Source of the DNA: Closterium sp. Naga37s-1
Taxonomy: Eukaryota; Streptophyta; Zygnematophyceae; Desmidiales; Closteriaceae
Assembly: GCA_947471745.1 (NCBI GenBank)
Contig: CANJKZ010000409.1
Location: forward strand, 682,001 to 746,000
Reading direction: 5' to 3'
DNA length: 64,000 nucleotides
Below, one piece after another: positions 17,901-30,351 of the stretch. The notes beneath the pieces were generated by a model. It was not told where the DNA came from, searched no databases, and saw only the letters and a list, made by a program, of their open reading frames with translations. Made by a program: the position numbers and the translations under genes. The first letter of the stretch is position 1. Every line of letters starts with the position of its first letter.

Positions 17901-20870
17901 TGAAACCGGACTTTGCAGGGATATCCCTCCGCTTCAACAACTTCTCAGAATCCCTCCCAGCATCCATCTCCAACCTCCAGTCTCTGCAAAACCTCGACCT
18001 CAGCTACAATCAGTTCTCAGGCTCCCTCCCCCAGGGAGGGGCCTTTCTCTCCACGTTTTCTAAACTGGTCACCCTGCAAATCTACGGCAACCATTTCTCA
18101 GGCTCCCTGCCGCTCTCCTTCGCATGCACCACCAGCATCCTCACTATCTCTTTGGGATCCAATCAGTTCTGGGGTACACTGCCGGGGAATCTAGACACAT
18201 GCGCAATGATGCTGTTAGAGTTGGACGTTTCTAGCAACAACCTCACGGGACCCCTGCCGCCCAGCCTCTGGAAATCTCTCTCTGCCGCTTACATGCTGGG
18301 GACCTTGACGCTGAGCAACAACAGTTTTACGGGCAGCCTGTCTCCGGCTTTCGCGGACATTGCATCGCTCGGGCAGATTGATGCCAGTAACAACAATCTT
18401 TCCGGCCCGCTGCCTGATCTGAAATCCTGTCCGCTTGCGGCGGTGCTGCAGGGAGTAATGCTGGGGAATAATTCCTTTACGGGCAGCATCCCCCCGGGTT
18501 TCATCTGCAAGCAAATGGTTTTTCTAGACCTCACGAACAATTCTCTTTCGGGCGACCTGCCCGACGTCCTGGTGGGGTTAAACAGCGGGCAGGCGAAAAA
18601 CAGCGCAGGCCCAGCAGCAGCAGCAGTTCTCAAGGCGTCTCCGCGTCTTGCTCAATTAAACATAAGCCACAACAGTTTCACAGGACCCATCCCTCTGGGC
18701 GGCAACTGCAAGTATCTAACTCAGCTTTTCCTAGACCACAACAATTTCTCCGGCCCCGCTGCTCCCGAAGCCCTAGCCACGTGCCGCAACATCATTTTCT
18801 ACGATGCTTCCAACAACCAGCTCTCAGGAACCGCAGCTGACGTGGTTGAGAAGCTTTCCAAGTCGCTTGGTGTGGTGTCGGTTCGGCTCGGTGGTAACCG
18901 TATCGAGGGAGAAATCCCTGAGAAAATATATGCTCTGAGTTCTATCAGAGAGCTGAACCTGTCGGGGAATGTGCTCACGGGTTCGATTCCCAGCGCCGTC
19001 GCTTCGCTGAACCGGCTGCAGGTTCTGGACGTGAGCGGCAACGGGCTGTCCTCGTCCCTCCCCTCCTCGCTCGGCTCCTTGTCATACCTCTCGCTACTAG
19101 ACGTCAGCCGCAACGGCCTCTCCGGGCCCATCCCACCTGAGCTCGCCCCGCCCTTCCTGCCCTTCCTCTCTCTCCTCAACGTCTCCCACAACGCCTTCTC
19201 CGGCGCCATCCCCTTTGGCTTCTCCAACACCAACACCACAGCCACGGCGCTCGACTTCTCGTACAACAACCTCTCCGGGCAGATCTATCCGGGCAACCTC
19301 TCGCTGCTCCCCGCCTCCGCCTTTGCCGCCAACCCCGCCTTGTGCGGCGGAGCCGGCTACCCCGACTGCCCGGCCCCGCCAGGGCAAGCACTGTCGACGG
19401 GGGCGGTGGTGGGGATCGTGGTGGCGTGCGTGGCCGCGCTGGCTTTGGCGGTGGGCGGCGTGTGGTATGCGCTGTTCTTCCAGCGCACCTCGGGGCTGGA
19501 GGGCGGCACCATGCTCGTGTTTGAGCGCCTCGACTTCAAACTCAACATCCGCTCCATCCTCGATGCTACCGACACCTTCAGCAACAAATACCTCCTTGGT
19601 CGGGGTGGCTTTGGCTCCGTCTACAAGTGAGTGTGGCAAGAAAGGGGAGTGCAATGGGTAGTTGTGAGTACTGTTTGGCTCCGTGTACAAGTGAGTGGCA
19701 GTAGGGAGGGATGGAGTAGGCATTAGGTAGGTAGTACGTGTGGTGGGTTTTGCTGCGTCTTGCGGCAGGTGTGAGTGCTGCGCTGCTATGGTTGTTTGTC
19801 TTTCAGCTGTTTGGCTGCGTCTACAAGTGAGTGCTGCACAAGGGGGGTGCTGTTTGGCTTTTGTGCGCAGTGTATGGGGCAGATGGAGGGAATAGTTGTG
19901 GCTGTTTGGCAGTTTGGGTTGGGCCAATGCATTTCCGTGTTCTCTCTTTCGCCCTGTTCCATCCTCACTCGGCCGCCCTCCCTCTTCCCCTCCTTCCCCC
20001 CTCTCCCCTCCCTGCAGAGCAACTCTGGCGGACGGGCGGGAGGTGGCGATAAAGCGGCTGGCGCTGGGATCATCTCAAGGGGAGCGGGAGTTTGAAGCCG
20101 AAATGCACACGCTGGGAGCAGTGCGGCACCGCAACCTGGTGGTGCTGGTGGCGGCGTACCTCTCCCGCCCGCCCTCCCAGGAGCGCCTTCTCATCTACGA
20201 CTTCCTCCCGGGCGGCTCTCTGGATCATGTGCTCGACCGCGACATGCCCAAGGGCTCTCCCATGCGCCGCTGGGAGGTGCGGCGCAACATTCTCGCGGGC
20301 ACGGCGCGGGGCATGAAGTACCTTCACCACAACTGCATCCCGGGCATCATTCACCGCGACATGAAGCCCGCTAATGTGCTCCTGGACGATAACTTCGAGC
20401 CCAAGGTCGCTGATTTCGGCCTCGCGAGAGAGATGGACGCTACTAGGTCTCACATGAGCACGGCTGTTTTCGGAACTATTGGGTATTTGGCTCCGGAGTA
20501 TTATCAACGCGGGCGGCTTTCGTACAAGAGCGACGTGTTTGCATTCGGAGTGCTTGTCCTGCAGGTGATTACTGGAAAGCTTCCTACTGACGAGGATTTC
20601 GCAGAGAGAGGGCTGGCGAGGTGGGTGGGAGCGAACCCGATTGCGAACATTGTGGACCGTCGGATCGACGATCGGGATGAGTATATGGATGAGATGAAGG
20701 GAGTGGTGACGCTGGGTTTGAGGTGCACGTCTAGAGTGGCGGCCGATCGGCCCTCCATGGCTGAGGCTCTTGAGTTGCTAGAAGAGCTGAGCACGTTTGC
20801 TGAGGGTATAAGTGGGGCGAAGAAGGAAGAGGCAGCGGGTGGGGATGCGGAAGGGAAGCAGCAGGAGTAG
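14910..20870 (+). CDS. RLK-A: LRR receptor-like kinase with N-terminal CBM14-like motif
   Basis: Four exons (14910-15239, 15892-15986, 16522-19626, 20018-20870) join with matching phases to about 1460 aa. Order: a signal peptide ([20 protein letters not shown] after a basic lead); a charged helix; a cysteine motif DDWCRGLSDGLHGDA, then TYFRCSGYSLAG, HFCPGATRFNEEKGRC, with the spacing of a peritrophin-A/CBM14 chitin-binding domain; a Ser- and Pro-rich linker; an LRR N-cap with C-F-C-R-W; about 20 LRRs of the LxxLxLSxNxLSGxIP type; a membrane helix (VVGIVVACVAALALAVGG); and a complete kinase. The kinase has GRGGFGSVYK, VAIKR, HRDMKPANVLLD, DFGLA and a LAPEYYQRG activation segment, so it is an RD-type active kinase. 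It should sit in the plasma membrane sensing an extracellular ligand. Chitin or another GlcNAc polymer is suggested by the CBM14-like part but not shown. Exon 2 is conserved in RLK-B by mainly synonymous changes, which supports it. Confidence 0.9.
19607..19835 (+). repeat. Copies of the exon 3 donor edge in RLK-A
   Basis: The last bases of exon 3 and its donor (GGCTCCGTCTACAAGTGAGT) recur near 19674-19692 and 19806-19830 inside the same intron, giving three successive competing donor sites. Using a copy would append out-of-frame sequence. Confidence 0.8.
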
Positions 20871-21865
20871 GAGGAGAGGGGGTGAGTGCGATTTGCGGGA
20901 GAGGAGTTTGGTAGTGTGATGGGTAGGGATGGTGGCTCTAGGTAAGTGTGCAGTGTTTGTTTCATAAACTGGGATGGTTGGGTGGGAGGGATGGGGATGT
21001 GTTTTAGTAGACGATGGAGCTTCACCTGTCAAATGTGCAGGCAACTTCTTTCCTTGTGTGACATGGGTATACATTAACCAATGGGGAGAAAGGGATGGGG
21101 GGAGGGGAGAGGAGGGGGGAGTACATGTTGACGTATTGTTTTCCAAAATTTAATGTAAAAAACGTAGGGAAGTACCGTGATTAATTAGAAGGTTTTACAA
21201 CACCAGCATGATGGCATCCAAGAGAAGGGAGATTGTTGCAATATATTATAAATTTTAAACATTCATCAAGCGGCGCAAGCAGTGACGAATCCCAGTTGTA
21301 ATGCGAACGATGTCAATTGATGAGAACAAGAAAGCAAGCTTTTTTACACCACACCATCATTTGTTTGGAACTTGGGCTTACGCATAGTACGAACGCAAAT
21401 GTCAAATTAACCTAACACGCCACAAGTCAGCACACGCAAACAAACCCAACACCTGATCGTATTTACAGGTCTACCGTACCACGGCTCCTTCAGCCAGCGT
21501 GCATGGCTGCCGTACTCGCGCATTCCGCCAACCATAGCAGCAGAGGAGGTGATACCGTACATGATCAGCAGCAGCAGCAGCAGAGCAAGATCAGCATGCA
21601 GCAAGAGCAACAGGTACCGGTACCAGGGTTCAACTGGCAGTACTATAACACAACACCGGTCTAAGCGCGCTGGGGAACCTCCTGTCACCAGCCTAGCTGT
21701 CACCTCGCCAGGGAAGGAGGCGGAGTGGATGGAGAAGAGAAGTGCGAATAGGCAGAAAGTTGCTGCCAGCATCAAATGTCAGGAAGAATGTGGGCTGCTG
21801 CAGCAAGCAGCCAAGCCCAAAAAATCCGTTCATGGCCAGCTCGGGTATGATTGCCTGATCTTGTC
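20871..21865. other. Convergent intergenic region between RLK-A and RLK-B
   Basis: The 3-prime flanks of the two kinases meet here. It holds a G-rich tract near 21090-21120, AT-rich sequence (about 21140-21260) suited to 3-prime end formation for both genes, and a CAG run near 21570-21590. No additional gene is supported. Confidence 0.5.
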
Positions 21866-21917
21866 TTGACCCTCTTACGTATCTTCCTGCTTCTCCTCCT
21901 GTCTCTCCCCCCTGCCC

Positions 21918-24900
21918 TCATCCTGTTTCTCTTCCTGTCTCTCTTCTTGTCCCTCCTGTCTCCTCCTGTTTCTCTTCCTGCTTCTCGTCCTGTATCTCCT
22001 CCTTACTCTCCTCCTGTTTCTCCTCCTTCCTTTCTGATTCTCCTCCTGTCTCTCCTCCTTTCTCTCTTCCTGTTTCTCCTGCTTTACTCACTTCCAGTTT
22101 CACCTCCTCTCTCTCCTCCTTCGTCTGCTCCTGTCTCTCCTCCTGTTTCTCCTCCTGTCTCCTACCGGAACCATTCTCTCTCCAAACTGACGACACCTCC
22201 TCATCGCCTTCGGCTCCCTCACTTCCTTCCTCACACCCACGCACCTCTAAGCTCTCCCCCCTCCCGCTCCCCCCCCTCCAACTCTCTCCCCTCCCGCTCT
22301 CCCCCCTCACGCTCTCTCCTCTCCAGCTCTCCCCTTTCCTCATGCTGAGAGCAAACGTGCTGAGCCCTTCAAGTACCTCCAAAGCCTCAATCATAGAAGG
22401 CCGGTCTGCCGGCAAGCGAGCCGTGCACATCACACCCAGCATCACCACCGCCTCCATCTCATCCGTATATTTCTCCCAGTTCTTGATCCGACGGTCCACA
22501 ATCTCCTCCAGCGGGTTCGTACTGACCCACCTAGATATCACCGTTTCCGACAGGACTTTATCCGAGAGAAGCTTCCCGGAAACTATCTGCAACGCCACCA
22601 CACCGAACGCAAACACATCGCTTTTAAACGAAAGCCGCCCGCGCTGAACATACTGGGGAGAGAAATACCCAACCGTGCCAAACAGCCGAGTGCTCATATA
22701 GGATTTCCCCATATCCAGCTCTCTTGCGAGGCCGAAATCAGCGACCTTGGGCTCGAAGTTATCATCGAGGAGCACGTTAGCGGGCTTCATGTCGCGGTGA
22801 ATGATGCCCGGGATGCAGTTGTGGTGAAGGTACTTCATGCCCCGCGCCGTGCCCGCGAGAATGTTGCGCCGCACCTCCCATCGGCGCATGGGAGAGCCCT
22901 TGGGCATGTCGCGGTCGAGGATGTCGTCTAAGGAGCCGCCCGGGAGGAAGTCGTAGATGAGAAGGCGCTCCTGGGAGGGCGGGCGGGAGAGGTACGCCGC
23001 CACCAGCACCACCAGGTTGCGGTGCCGCACTGCTCCCAGTGTGTGCATTTCGGCTTCAAACTCGCGCTCCCCTTGAGATGATCCCTGTGCTAGCTGCTTT
23101 ATCGCCACCTCCCGCCCGTCTGCTAGTGTTGCTCTGCAGGTGCGAGGGGGTGGGAGAGAGGGAGCAGGGCAAAGGAAAGAACATGGAGGTGGGTAAGAGC
23201 CAGCTGCTTTATCGCCACCTCCCGCCCGTCTGCTAGCGTCGCCCTGCAGGGAAATGGGGAAGAGGAAGGGCGGACGGTGGGGAGGGAGAAAGGCGAAAGA
23301 GAGAACAGGGAAATGGGTGAAAATGTCTCAATCGCAAACAGCCAAACAGGCAAGCAACTGCAAGCAAAACAGGACCCTCCACGGCCTCCCCCCCGTTTTT
23401 TCTGCCACTCACTTGTAGAAGGACCCAAAAAGCCACACCTACTACCTATTGCACCCCTCCCTCCCTTCCTTTCTCCTGCCACACTCACTAGTAGACAGAG
23501 CCAAACGGATACACCCTACATTCCGCCCTCGTATGGCACTCACTTGTAGATGGAGCCAAACGGATACACCCGACATTCCGCCCTCGTATGGCACTCACTT
23601 GTAGATGGAGCCGAAGCCACCACACCTACTACCTACTGCACCCCCCCTCCCTTCCTTCCTCCCCCCTCACTCACGAGCCAAACAGTACTCACAACTACCC
23701 ATGGCACTCGCCTTTCCTGCGGCACTCACTTGTGCCGAAGCACCAGACCCTCATTCCCCTTTTTTCTTATCAGTCACCCCCCTCACTCACTTGTATACAG
23801 AGCCAAAGCCACCCCGGCCGAGGAGGTATTTGTTGCTGAAGGTGTCGGTAGCATGAACAATGAAATGGGTGAAAATCTCTCAACCACAAACAGCCAAAAC
23901 AGTTGAAGCAAAACAGGACCCTGCACGGCCTCCCCCTGTTTCTTCTGCCACTCACTTGTAGACGGAGCCGAAGCCGCCACACCTACTACCTATTTCACCC
24001 CCAGCCCACCCCACAGCCCAGGCCACTCACTTGTAGACAGAGCCAAAGCCGCCGCGACCAAGGAGGAATTTGCTGCTGAAGGTGTCGGTAGCATCGAGGA
24101 TGGAGCGGATGTTGAGTTTGAAGTCGAGGCGCTCAAAGACGAGCATGGTGCCGCCCTCCAGCCCCGAGGTGCGCTGGAAGAACAGCGCATACCACACGCC
24201 GCCCACCGCCAAAGCCAGCGCCGCCACGCACCCCACCACGATCCCCACCACCGCCCCCGTCGACAGCGCTTGCCCTGGCGGGGCCGGGCAGTCGGGGTAG
24301 CCGGCTCCCCCGCACAAGGCGGGGTTGGCGGCAAAGGCGGAGGCGGGGAGCAGCGAGAGGTTGCCCGGATAGATCTGCCCGGAGAGGTTGTTGTGTGAGA
24401 AGTCGAGCGCCGTGGCCGTGGTGTTGCTGTTGCTGAAGCCAAAGGGAATGGCGCCCGAGAAGGCGTTGTGGGAGACGTTGAGCAGCGAGAGGAAGGGCAG
24501 GAAGGGCGGGGCGAGCTCAGGTGGGATCGGGCCGGAGAGGCCGTTGCGGCTGACGTCTAGCAGGGAGAGGTATGACAAGGAGCCGAGAGCAGAGGGGAGG
24601 GATGAAGACAGCCCGTTGCCGCTCACGTCCAGAACCTGGAAGCGACGGCGCTGGGAATCGAACCCACGAGCACATTCCCCGACAGGTTCAGCTCTCTGGA
24701 AGAGCTTAGGAGGAAAATGTTCTCTGGTATTTCCCCCTGGATACGGTTACCACCGAGCCGAATGGATACCAGAGGAATGGCGTTTGCGAGCTTCTCAACC
24801 ACGTCAGCTGCGGTTCCTGAGAGCTGGTTGTTGGAAGCATCGTAGAAAACTATGTTGCAGCACATGGCAAGGGCTTCGGGAGCAGCCGGCCCGGAAAAAA

Positions 24901-27900
24901 TGTTGTGGTCTAGGAGAAGTTGAGTGAGGCGTGAACAGTTGCCGCGACCGGATGGGCCCTGTGAAACTGTTGTGGCTCAGTTTCAGTTCGGAAAACTGCA
25001 CCAGCGTTGCAATCTCTGCAAAAGCAGGAGATAAGCTGCCCGAAAAACTGTTATTTTGCAGCATCAAGGATAACGACATGTAAGCCTGAGAGAGAGACTT
25101 CCAGAAACTAGGCGGCAGGGGTCCCGTGAGGTTGTTGCTAGAAACGTCCAACTCCATAAGGATCATGGCGCAGTTGTCTAGATTGCCCGGCAACGTTCCC
25201 CAGAACTGGTTGGATCCCAACGAGATGGTGAGGATGCTGGTGGTGCAAGCAAACGAGAGTGGCAGCGACCCGGTGAAGCGGTTGTCGGTAATCTGAAGAG
25301 AAGCTAAGTTTGTAAGGGCTGAGAGGAAAGCTCCTCCCTGGGGGAGGGAGCCTGAGAACTGGTTGTTGCTGAGGTCGAGGTTTTGAAGAGACTGGAGGTT
25401 GGAGATGGAGGCTGGGAGGGATCCTGAGAAGTTGTTGCCTCGAAGGGATAAGCCCGCAAAGTGGGGTTCGATCCCGAGTTTTTTCAGCTGCCCGATTTCC
25501 TCGGGCAGGCTGCCCGAGAGATGGTTCTGCTTCAGATCGAGGTCCATAAGTGTCTTGCTTAGCAGAGAGATCTGCGGCGGAATCGGCCCGGAGATGGCAT
25601 TTGAAGAGAGCTGTAATGACTCGAGATTGGAAAGAGAAAAGAGGGCTGTAGGAAGAATGCCGGTAATGTAATTGTATCCCAAATTCAGCTCTTTAAGGGA
25701 CTTGAACTGCGATATGCTGTCGGGTATCCCTCCGATTATTCGGTGAAATGCCAGCTCGAGTTTGCGCAGAGACGGGCACGCGGAGAGCTGGGTTGGGAAC
25801 GCCCCAACCAGGCCGGCTATGCCTTGGTAAATTGGAACGTTCTTGATCGTGAGATTCTGTAGGGCGGTGAGGGATGAGAACTCCTGCGGTAGAAGAGGAG
25901 GGATGGCCGTGCTGTCACTGCTGCTGCTGCCACCGTCACGCATGCTCGTGGCAATGGCAGTTGTGACATTTGGTGTGGAAGACAAGAGGACTCCTATATC
26001 AGCTGTCCAGCCATCGGAACTAGATCCAGGTTCCAGGATCTGCAACGCAATCACTCTCCGAGAAACGACCGCTCCCGCCACTGCTCCCGCCGCTGCGGCT
26101 TTGGGCGGGGGAGGGGAGGAGCAGGAGACGAAGCGCCAGCGGCAGAAGAAGGCGTCGGGGGAGAGAGAGGAGTTGGCGGCGTGGCGAGGCACGACCCACG
26201 AGCGCAGCGCGTTCTGAAAGTCGATCACCGCCGCCTTCAACGCCAACAGCGCATTCAACTCCGCCCCTGCCTGCTCGTCCGCCCATGGGAATGCAGGAGC
26301 AGTCGTAGCAGGAGGAGGAGGAGCAGGCGGAGGCGCAGCAGAGAGAGAGGGCGCAGGAGTATCAGTACTAGTAGTAGTGCCACTAGTGCTGGCAGTGCTA
26401 TCACCGCCAGTGCTACCACCCACCGGGCCTGACCCACTTATGGTCCCACCGTTTAGTGTTTGCTCATCTGCTGTTCCACCACCTGCCGTTCGCCCATCTG
26501 GTCGCCCAGCGGATACTCCTGGGTGCCTTAAAGCCACCCTTCGCGCGCTTGCTTTCGGCTCTTCCTCCTCCACTGCTGCTCCTGTATGTGCTGCTGTTCT
26601 GGTGTTGCGGCCGTGGCTACTGGCTCTGCTCATGCCATCGCCATAGCTGCTCCCACTACTGCTGCTGCTGCTGCTGCTGCCGTCTACGCTGCTGCGGCTG
26701 CTGTAGACGCTGTTGCTGCCAGTCCTGAGAGCTCCTGCTGCTCTCACCTCCTCCTCCGCAGCAGCTGCACTTTCGGGTTCCTCCCTCCCCTCCTCACACC
26801 GCCCTTTCTCTTCGTCAAATCGGGAGGTCCCCGGGCAGAAATAAATTCCTGCGAGCGAGAAGCTCGAGCAGCGGAAGTAGGCCCTGGTGGCATGCGATTG
26901 GTGGGAGAGGGAACCAGGGAACAAATGAACAACGAAATAAAGGGGGTGTGGGTGGGGGGAGAAAGACTTGATGCACGAGGCCTGTGTACCTGCGGCGCTG
27001 CGCCCATAGCTGCGTGCATATCCCTGGTGCACAGCGCATACCCGTGGCGGTGCGCGCATACCCGCGGTGCGCGCATCCCTGTGGTCAACTGCGCGGATAC
27101 CTGTGGTCAACTGCGCGGATACCTGTGGTCAACTGCGCGGATACCTGTGGTCAACTGCGCGGATACCTGTGGTCAACTGCGCGGATACCTGTGGTCAGCT
27201 GCGCGGATACCTGTGCGGCGGATGAGTGAGCGCATCCCCGTGGAGGCCGTCCGACAGTCCGCGGCACCAGTCGTCCCCCGCTCGAGGCGCATCTCTCCGC
27301 GCCTTGCGCTAAACAGCCCGGGAGCGGCGGGGGATGGGCGGGAGGGGGGAGGAAGAGTGGGGAGAGTGCAGGACCCTAAGACCGCGATGATTTTTCAGAT
27401 TATAATAACAACAAAATTTGCGATGCGGCGATGTCGGAATTATGATGCAGGTCTGCCTTGCATCACAAATTGACGGCGTTCCATTGTATTCTCATTCTCC
27501 TTTCTTTGATGATCACCTTGAATAACGCTCCCATCCAAACCACTGGGCCACAAGAGGTTGCTCAGACGCGCAGCGGTATTCCTTCGTGTAGCCGCGCAGA
27601 CATCACACCTTCACACGCTCCCGCATCTCGAGCGATCGGCGATCCGCAACCAGCAATCAACAATCCACAGAGCGCTTGAGACGGCTCGGAGGGAGGCGCA
27701 CCGGTGGGATAGCCCGGAGCAGAGTCTGTGGGGGCTGGAAGCGTATTTTCGACTCACCAGCAGGCGGTCGTATTCTCTACGACTACTTCTACGACGCCCC
27801 GCCGCTCTGCGCTGCGCCGGAGTTTCCGCTTGTGCGTCTCTTCCGCGGCGGCGCGCGCTTACGACTCCTAGACGCGCAAGCTGCTGCGCGCGGACCCGCG

Positions 27901-28168
27901 CGTGCGCCAACCGCGCTTCCGCCTCGGCGGAAAGCGGGGCTCTCCTGCCCGTGTCGGAGCTAGTAACCCCGCCGGCGCCGCCGACGGTTGCGGCGAAGGA
28001 GGCGGCTGCGGTGGATGTCGCGGAGGACTCCGCCACTGATGCGACGGATGCGGGGAATGCGGTGGCCACGTAGTAGATGATTATTATCACCGCCAGTGGG
28101 GGAGCAGCGAGGTAGCAATGCCGGGAACTTTGGCCGCCGCTGAAACGGTTGGGACACACCGTCGCCAT
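21918..28168 (-). CDS. RLK-B: LRR receptor-like kinase paralogue of RLK-A, probably disrupted
   Basis: Same architecture as RLK-A on the opposite strand: exons 28168-27758, 27302-27211, 26883-24031 and 23133-21918, with the same phases. Signal segment, CBM14-like motif (DDWCRGLSDGLHGDA, AYFRCSSFSLAGIYFC), LRRs, membrane helix and kinase are all present. Relative to RLK-A the LRR exon lacks 2 nt near 24940 and 13 nt near 24640. The total of 15 restores frame, but about 100 codons between would be misread and reach a stop near 24804. It is therefore a probable pseudogene, unless those sites are sequence errors. The kinase part is open, with HRDMKPANVLLD and DFGLA, but the APE motif reads SPQ. 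The C-terminus gains about 130 residues of Glu/Lys/Gly/Arg-rich low complexity. Tail-to-tail placement implies an inverted duplication. Confidence 0.75.
23134..24030 (-). repeat. Intron of RLK-B filled with copies of its flanking exon edges
   Basis: The exon 3 donor edge (plus-strand ACTCACTTGTAGAxGGAGCC) recurs at about 23408, 23487, 23540, 23598, 23787 and 23952. The exon 4 head (GCTGCTTTATCGCCACCTCC on the plus strand) recurs at about 23200-23248. The copies at 23480-23620 form a direct tandem with a unit of about 58 bp. No palindrome separates these copies, so this intron was filled by another route or the separators are lost. Confidence 0.8.
27080..27211. repeat. 22-bp tandem array in intron 2 of RLK-B
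   Basis: Six near-identical copies of a 22-bp unit beginning TGTGGTCAACTGCGCGGAT end exactly at the donor of exon 2. RLK-A has a looser array of CACAGGTATGCGC-type units in the equivalent position (15982-16070), so the array predates the duplication or arose twice from the donor sequence. Confidence 0.9.
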
Positions 28169-29940
28169 GATAACGACGTCTGGGGAACTGCTTAAACTAA
28201 CGATTCGTACAATTCACTATAGAGTATGTATAAGGCTCGCGGTCGACCTGAAAACAGGGAACTCACACTGCGGTACGTTACTTCCTACGACCTCGTTTAT
28301 GAAAGCATCTTATCCTATTCCGCCTTTTGCATCTCTTGCTATTACTAAACCGTCGCTCTCCCGTCCGATTAAACTGAATTGCAACATCCGGATCCAAAGC
28401 GACGGTAGCAGCGTCGTTTGAAAGAGCATCCAGCGTCGCTGGCTGGAGTAAGGGGTTAGGGGAGCTGTGGCTGACTACCAAGACCGACAAAAGCTGTGGC
28501 GCGATGCGGACTTCAGGTAGAGAGAATAGCTTCCCTGGGGAAGACGAAAGAGAGAGTGTACTGTATGCATGCGAGAATTATCAGCTCAGGTGATTGTTTA
28601 CCTTCAGGTGGATAAGATACACGTAATGCACAATCTTTGCAATCTGGCTCTACCCACCAACACATTCATCAGTTGCCTTCCGGTTTTAGTCGGTCAATGG
28701 TATGATGGTGGTTCACATGGGAGAGGAAATTATTAGGAGCCCGTGTTCTTGTCTCTAATTGCTTGTGACGGCGGTTCTGACCACCCCTCACCTTCGAGCT
28801 CGCTTCCAATTTCTTTGGGAGGAATAATATGTCATACTAAATCGACGTCATAAGAGGTTTTCTTTTCTTTGGGTCTCCAAATCGACGTCATTTTGGATTC
28901 CAAAATAACATGCCATCCGAGAGGGATTTCTTTTCATTGCCATCCTGTTTACGATGTTGAAAACATTGATCTGAACTCAAGGCCTAGCCTCGAAACTAGA
29001 ACCAGGTATACATTCGGAGTTTTCATTTCATTTGAAAGTAAACACTCCTTCTCCCAAAAGAATCGGATACGACCGCGACATCGGAGCGCATTCAGAACCT
29101 TTATCATACGAAATTGAAACAAGAAGACGATTACGTTGATAGTTTCCTTCTCCTTGAAAGAGTTGTGTCCTCGTTGCTGATTGGAGCAGGCGTGTGCATG
29201 TTCGTGTCATTTTCGATTGTCCATGGATTTGTGCCGAGGAAGAGCACCTGCGCATTTGCCATCTCGTGAGAGTGGAACATATGCAAGACCAACTTGCAAG
29301 TCGGAAGGAATGGCGACACTGATAGTGTTTCGCTAACGTTCGCAGACGTCGACCTCTTCGCAACTAGCCACTCGACCAGTAACATTGGCTTCGTCTGCGC
29401 ACGTCTACCACGCACATGTCTGTGGAGGTTGATTTGCAGGAGCCTTTCTCGCCGCGTGTTCAAAGTGCTCAACCGAGGCGCGTGGAACACCACGGAATCT
29501 AGCCATTCGCGAAAATTAGTATCCCGTGATTTACTCTACCTGAAAATCTTGAATAGGCCAGCTTTCCGAAGTGGGAGGAACCCGCGCAGCTTTCGACACA
29601 ACCCTGATACTCGCTAAAAGGCCCACATTTCCTCCTCACTCCGGCTATTCGCGTGTCTGCTTGAACAATGTACTTATGGTTTACTCTAATTTTGGATGAG
29701 ATTCTTTCACCTTCTGCACGGTTACTAGAGCGTCAATCTTTACGTGCAAATTTAATTAATATCCTGGACGTTGAGGATAATAATTTCAATGACACATATA
29801 GCATATGGGTCTTACTTGTTCTTTTTAGAATAATGATAGAATATGTTGCCTTAGAGATTGGTAGCGGAAGTCTTGGTGTGATGAGAACCTTGTGCATAGT
29901 GAATGTAGATGACAAGATTGGTTAAAATAAGAAATTACAA
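28169..29940. other. Gene-poor region between RLK-B and the LTR nest
   Basis: No recognisable gene or domain. Composition is lower in GC than the exons, with AT-rich sequence from about 29660 to 29960. The minus-strand open frames at about 29028-29493 match no family I know. Part of the right end may belong to the LTR of the gag-bearing element. Confidence 0.45.
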
Positions 29941-30209
29941 ACAATAAATATATCTAGCTAGCCATGTACTCTAAGGGGTACATTCCCTTACTCTTATAAC
30001 TGCTTTACATGCATTTCTACAGTAACCCATACTCTTGCTCTTCTCTTGTTATCGGGTCGCTGCATGTAACTGTACAGATAGTTACGCCTGTTGCCATTCT
30101 TCGTGTGTAAACGTTCGGTCCAGATGGTCAACAGTCGCGACTGTTGACCTTTGCGACTGTTGACCTTCCTGCCCTGTATGGGCTGATCCGATACTGCTGC
30201 TGTTGTTGC

Positions 30210-30351
30210 TGTCAGAATCAGCAGTAGAACGATAGAACAGAAAAGAGGGGCTTCACTAGTAAGCAGGGCAGTACATATAGCAAACCCTAATTTGGGTTGT
30301 ACTCACTATAGAGTACCTCACTGCATACTAGACAATTATAACATTCTGACA
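30210..30351 (-). repeat. Composite element LTR (left, 3-prime)
   Basis: 142-bp LTR with ends TGTCAGAAT and ATTCTGACA, which are inverted repeats of each other. It is followed on the right by the polypurine tract (plus-strand CACCCCCATAG) and preceded by target duplication GTTGC. Confidence 0.9.

Noticed and set aside
15784-20507. Minus-strand open frames opposite the RLK-A exons
   Set aside because: They are GC-rich shadows of a strongly supported coding strand with domain matches.
27080-27211. Regular 22-bp repeat array that might suggest a CRISPR array
   Set aside because: Units are head-to-tail with no unique spacers, and the context is an intron of a eukaryotic gene.
29028-29493. Minus-strand open frames over 29028-29493 as a gene
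   Set aside because: No start context, family resemblance or conserved partner; frames overlap each other.
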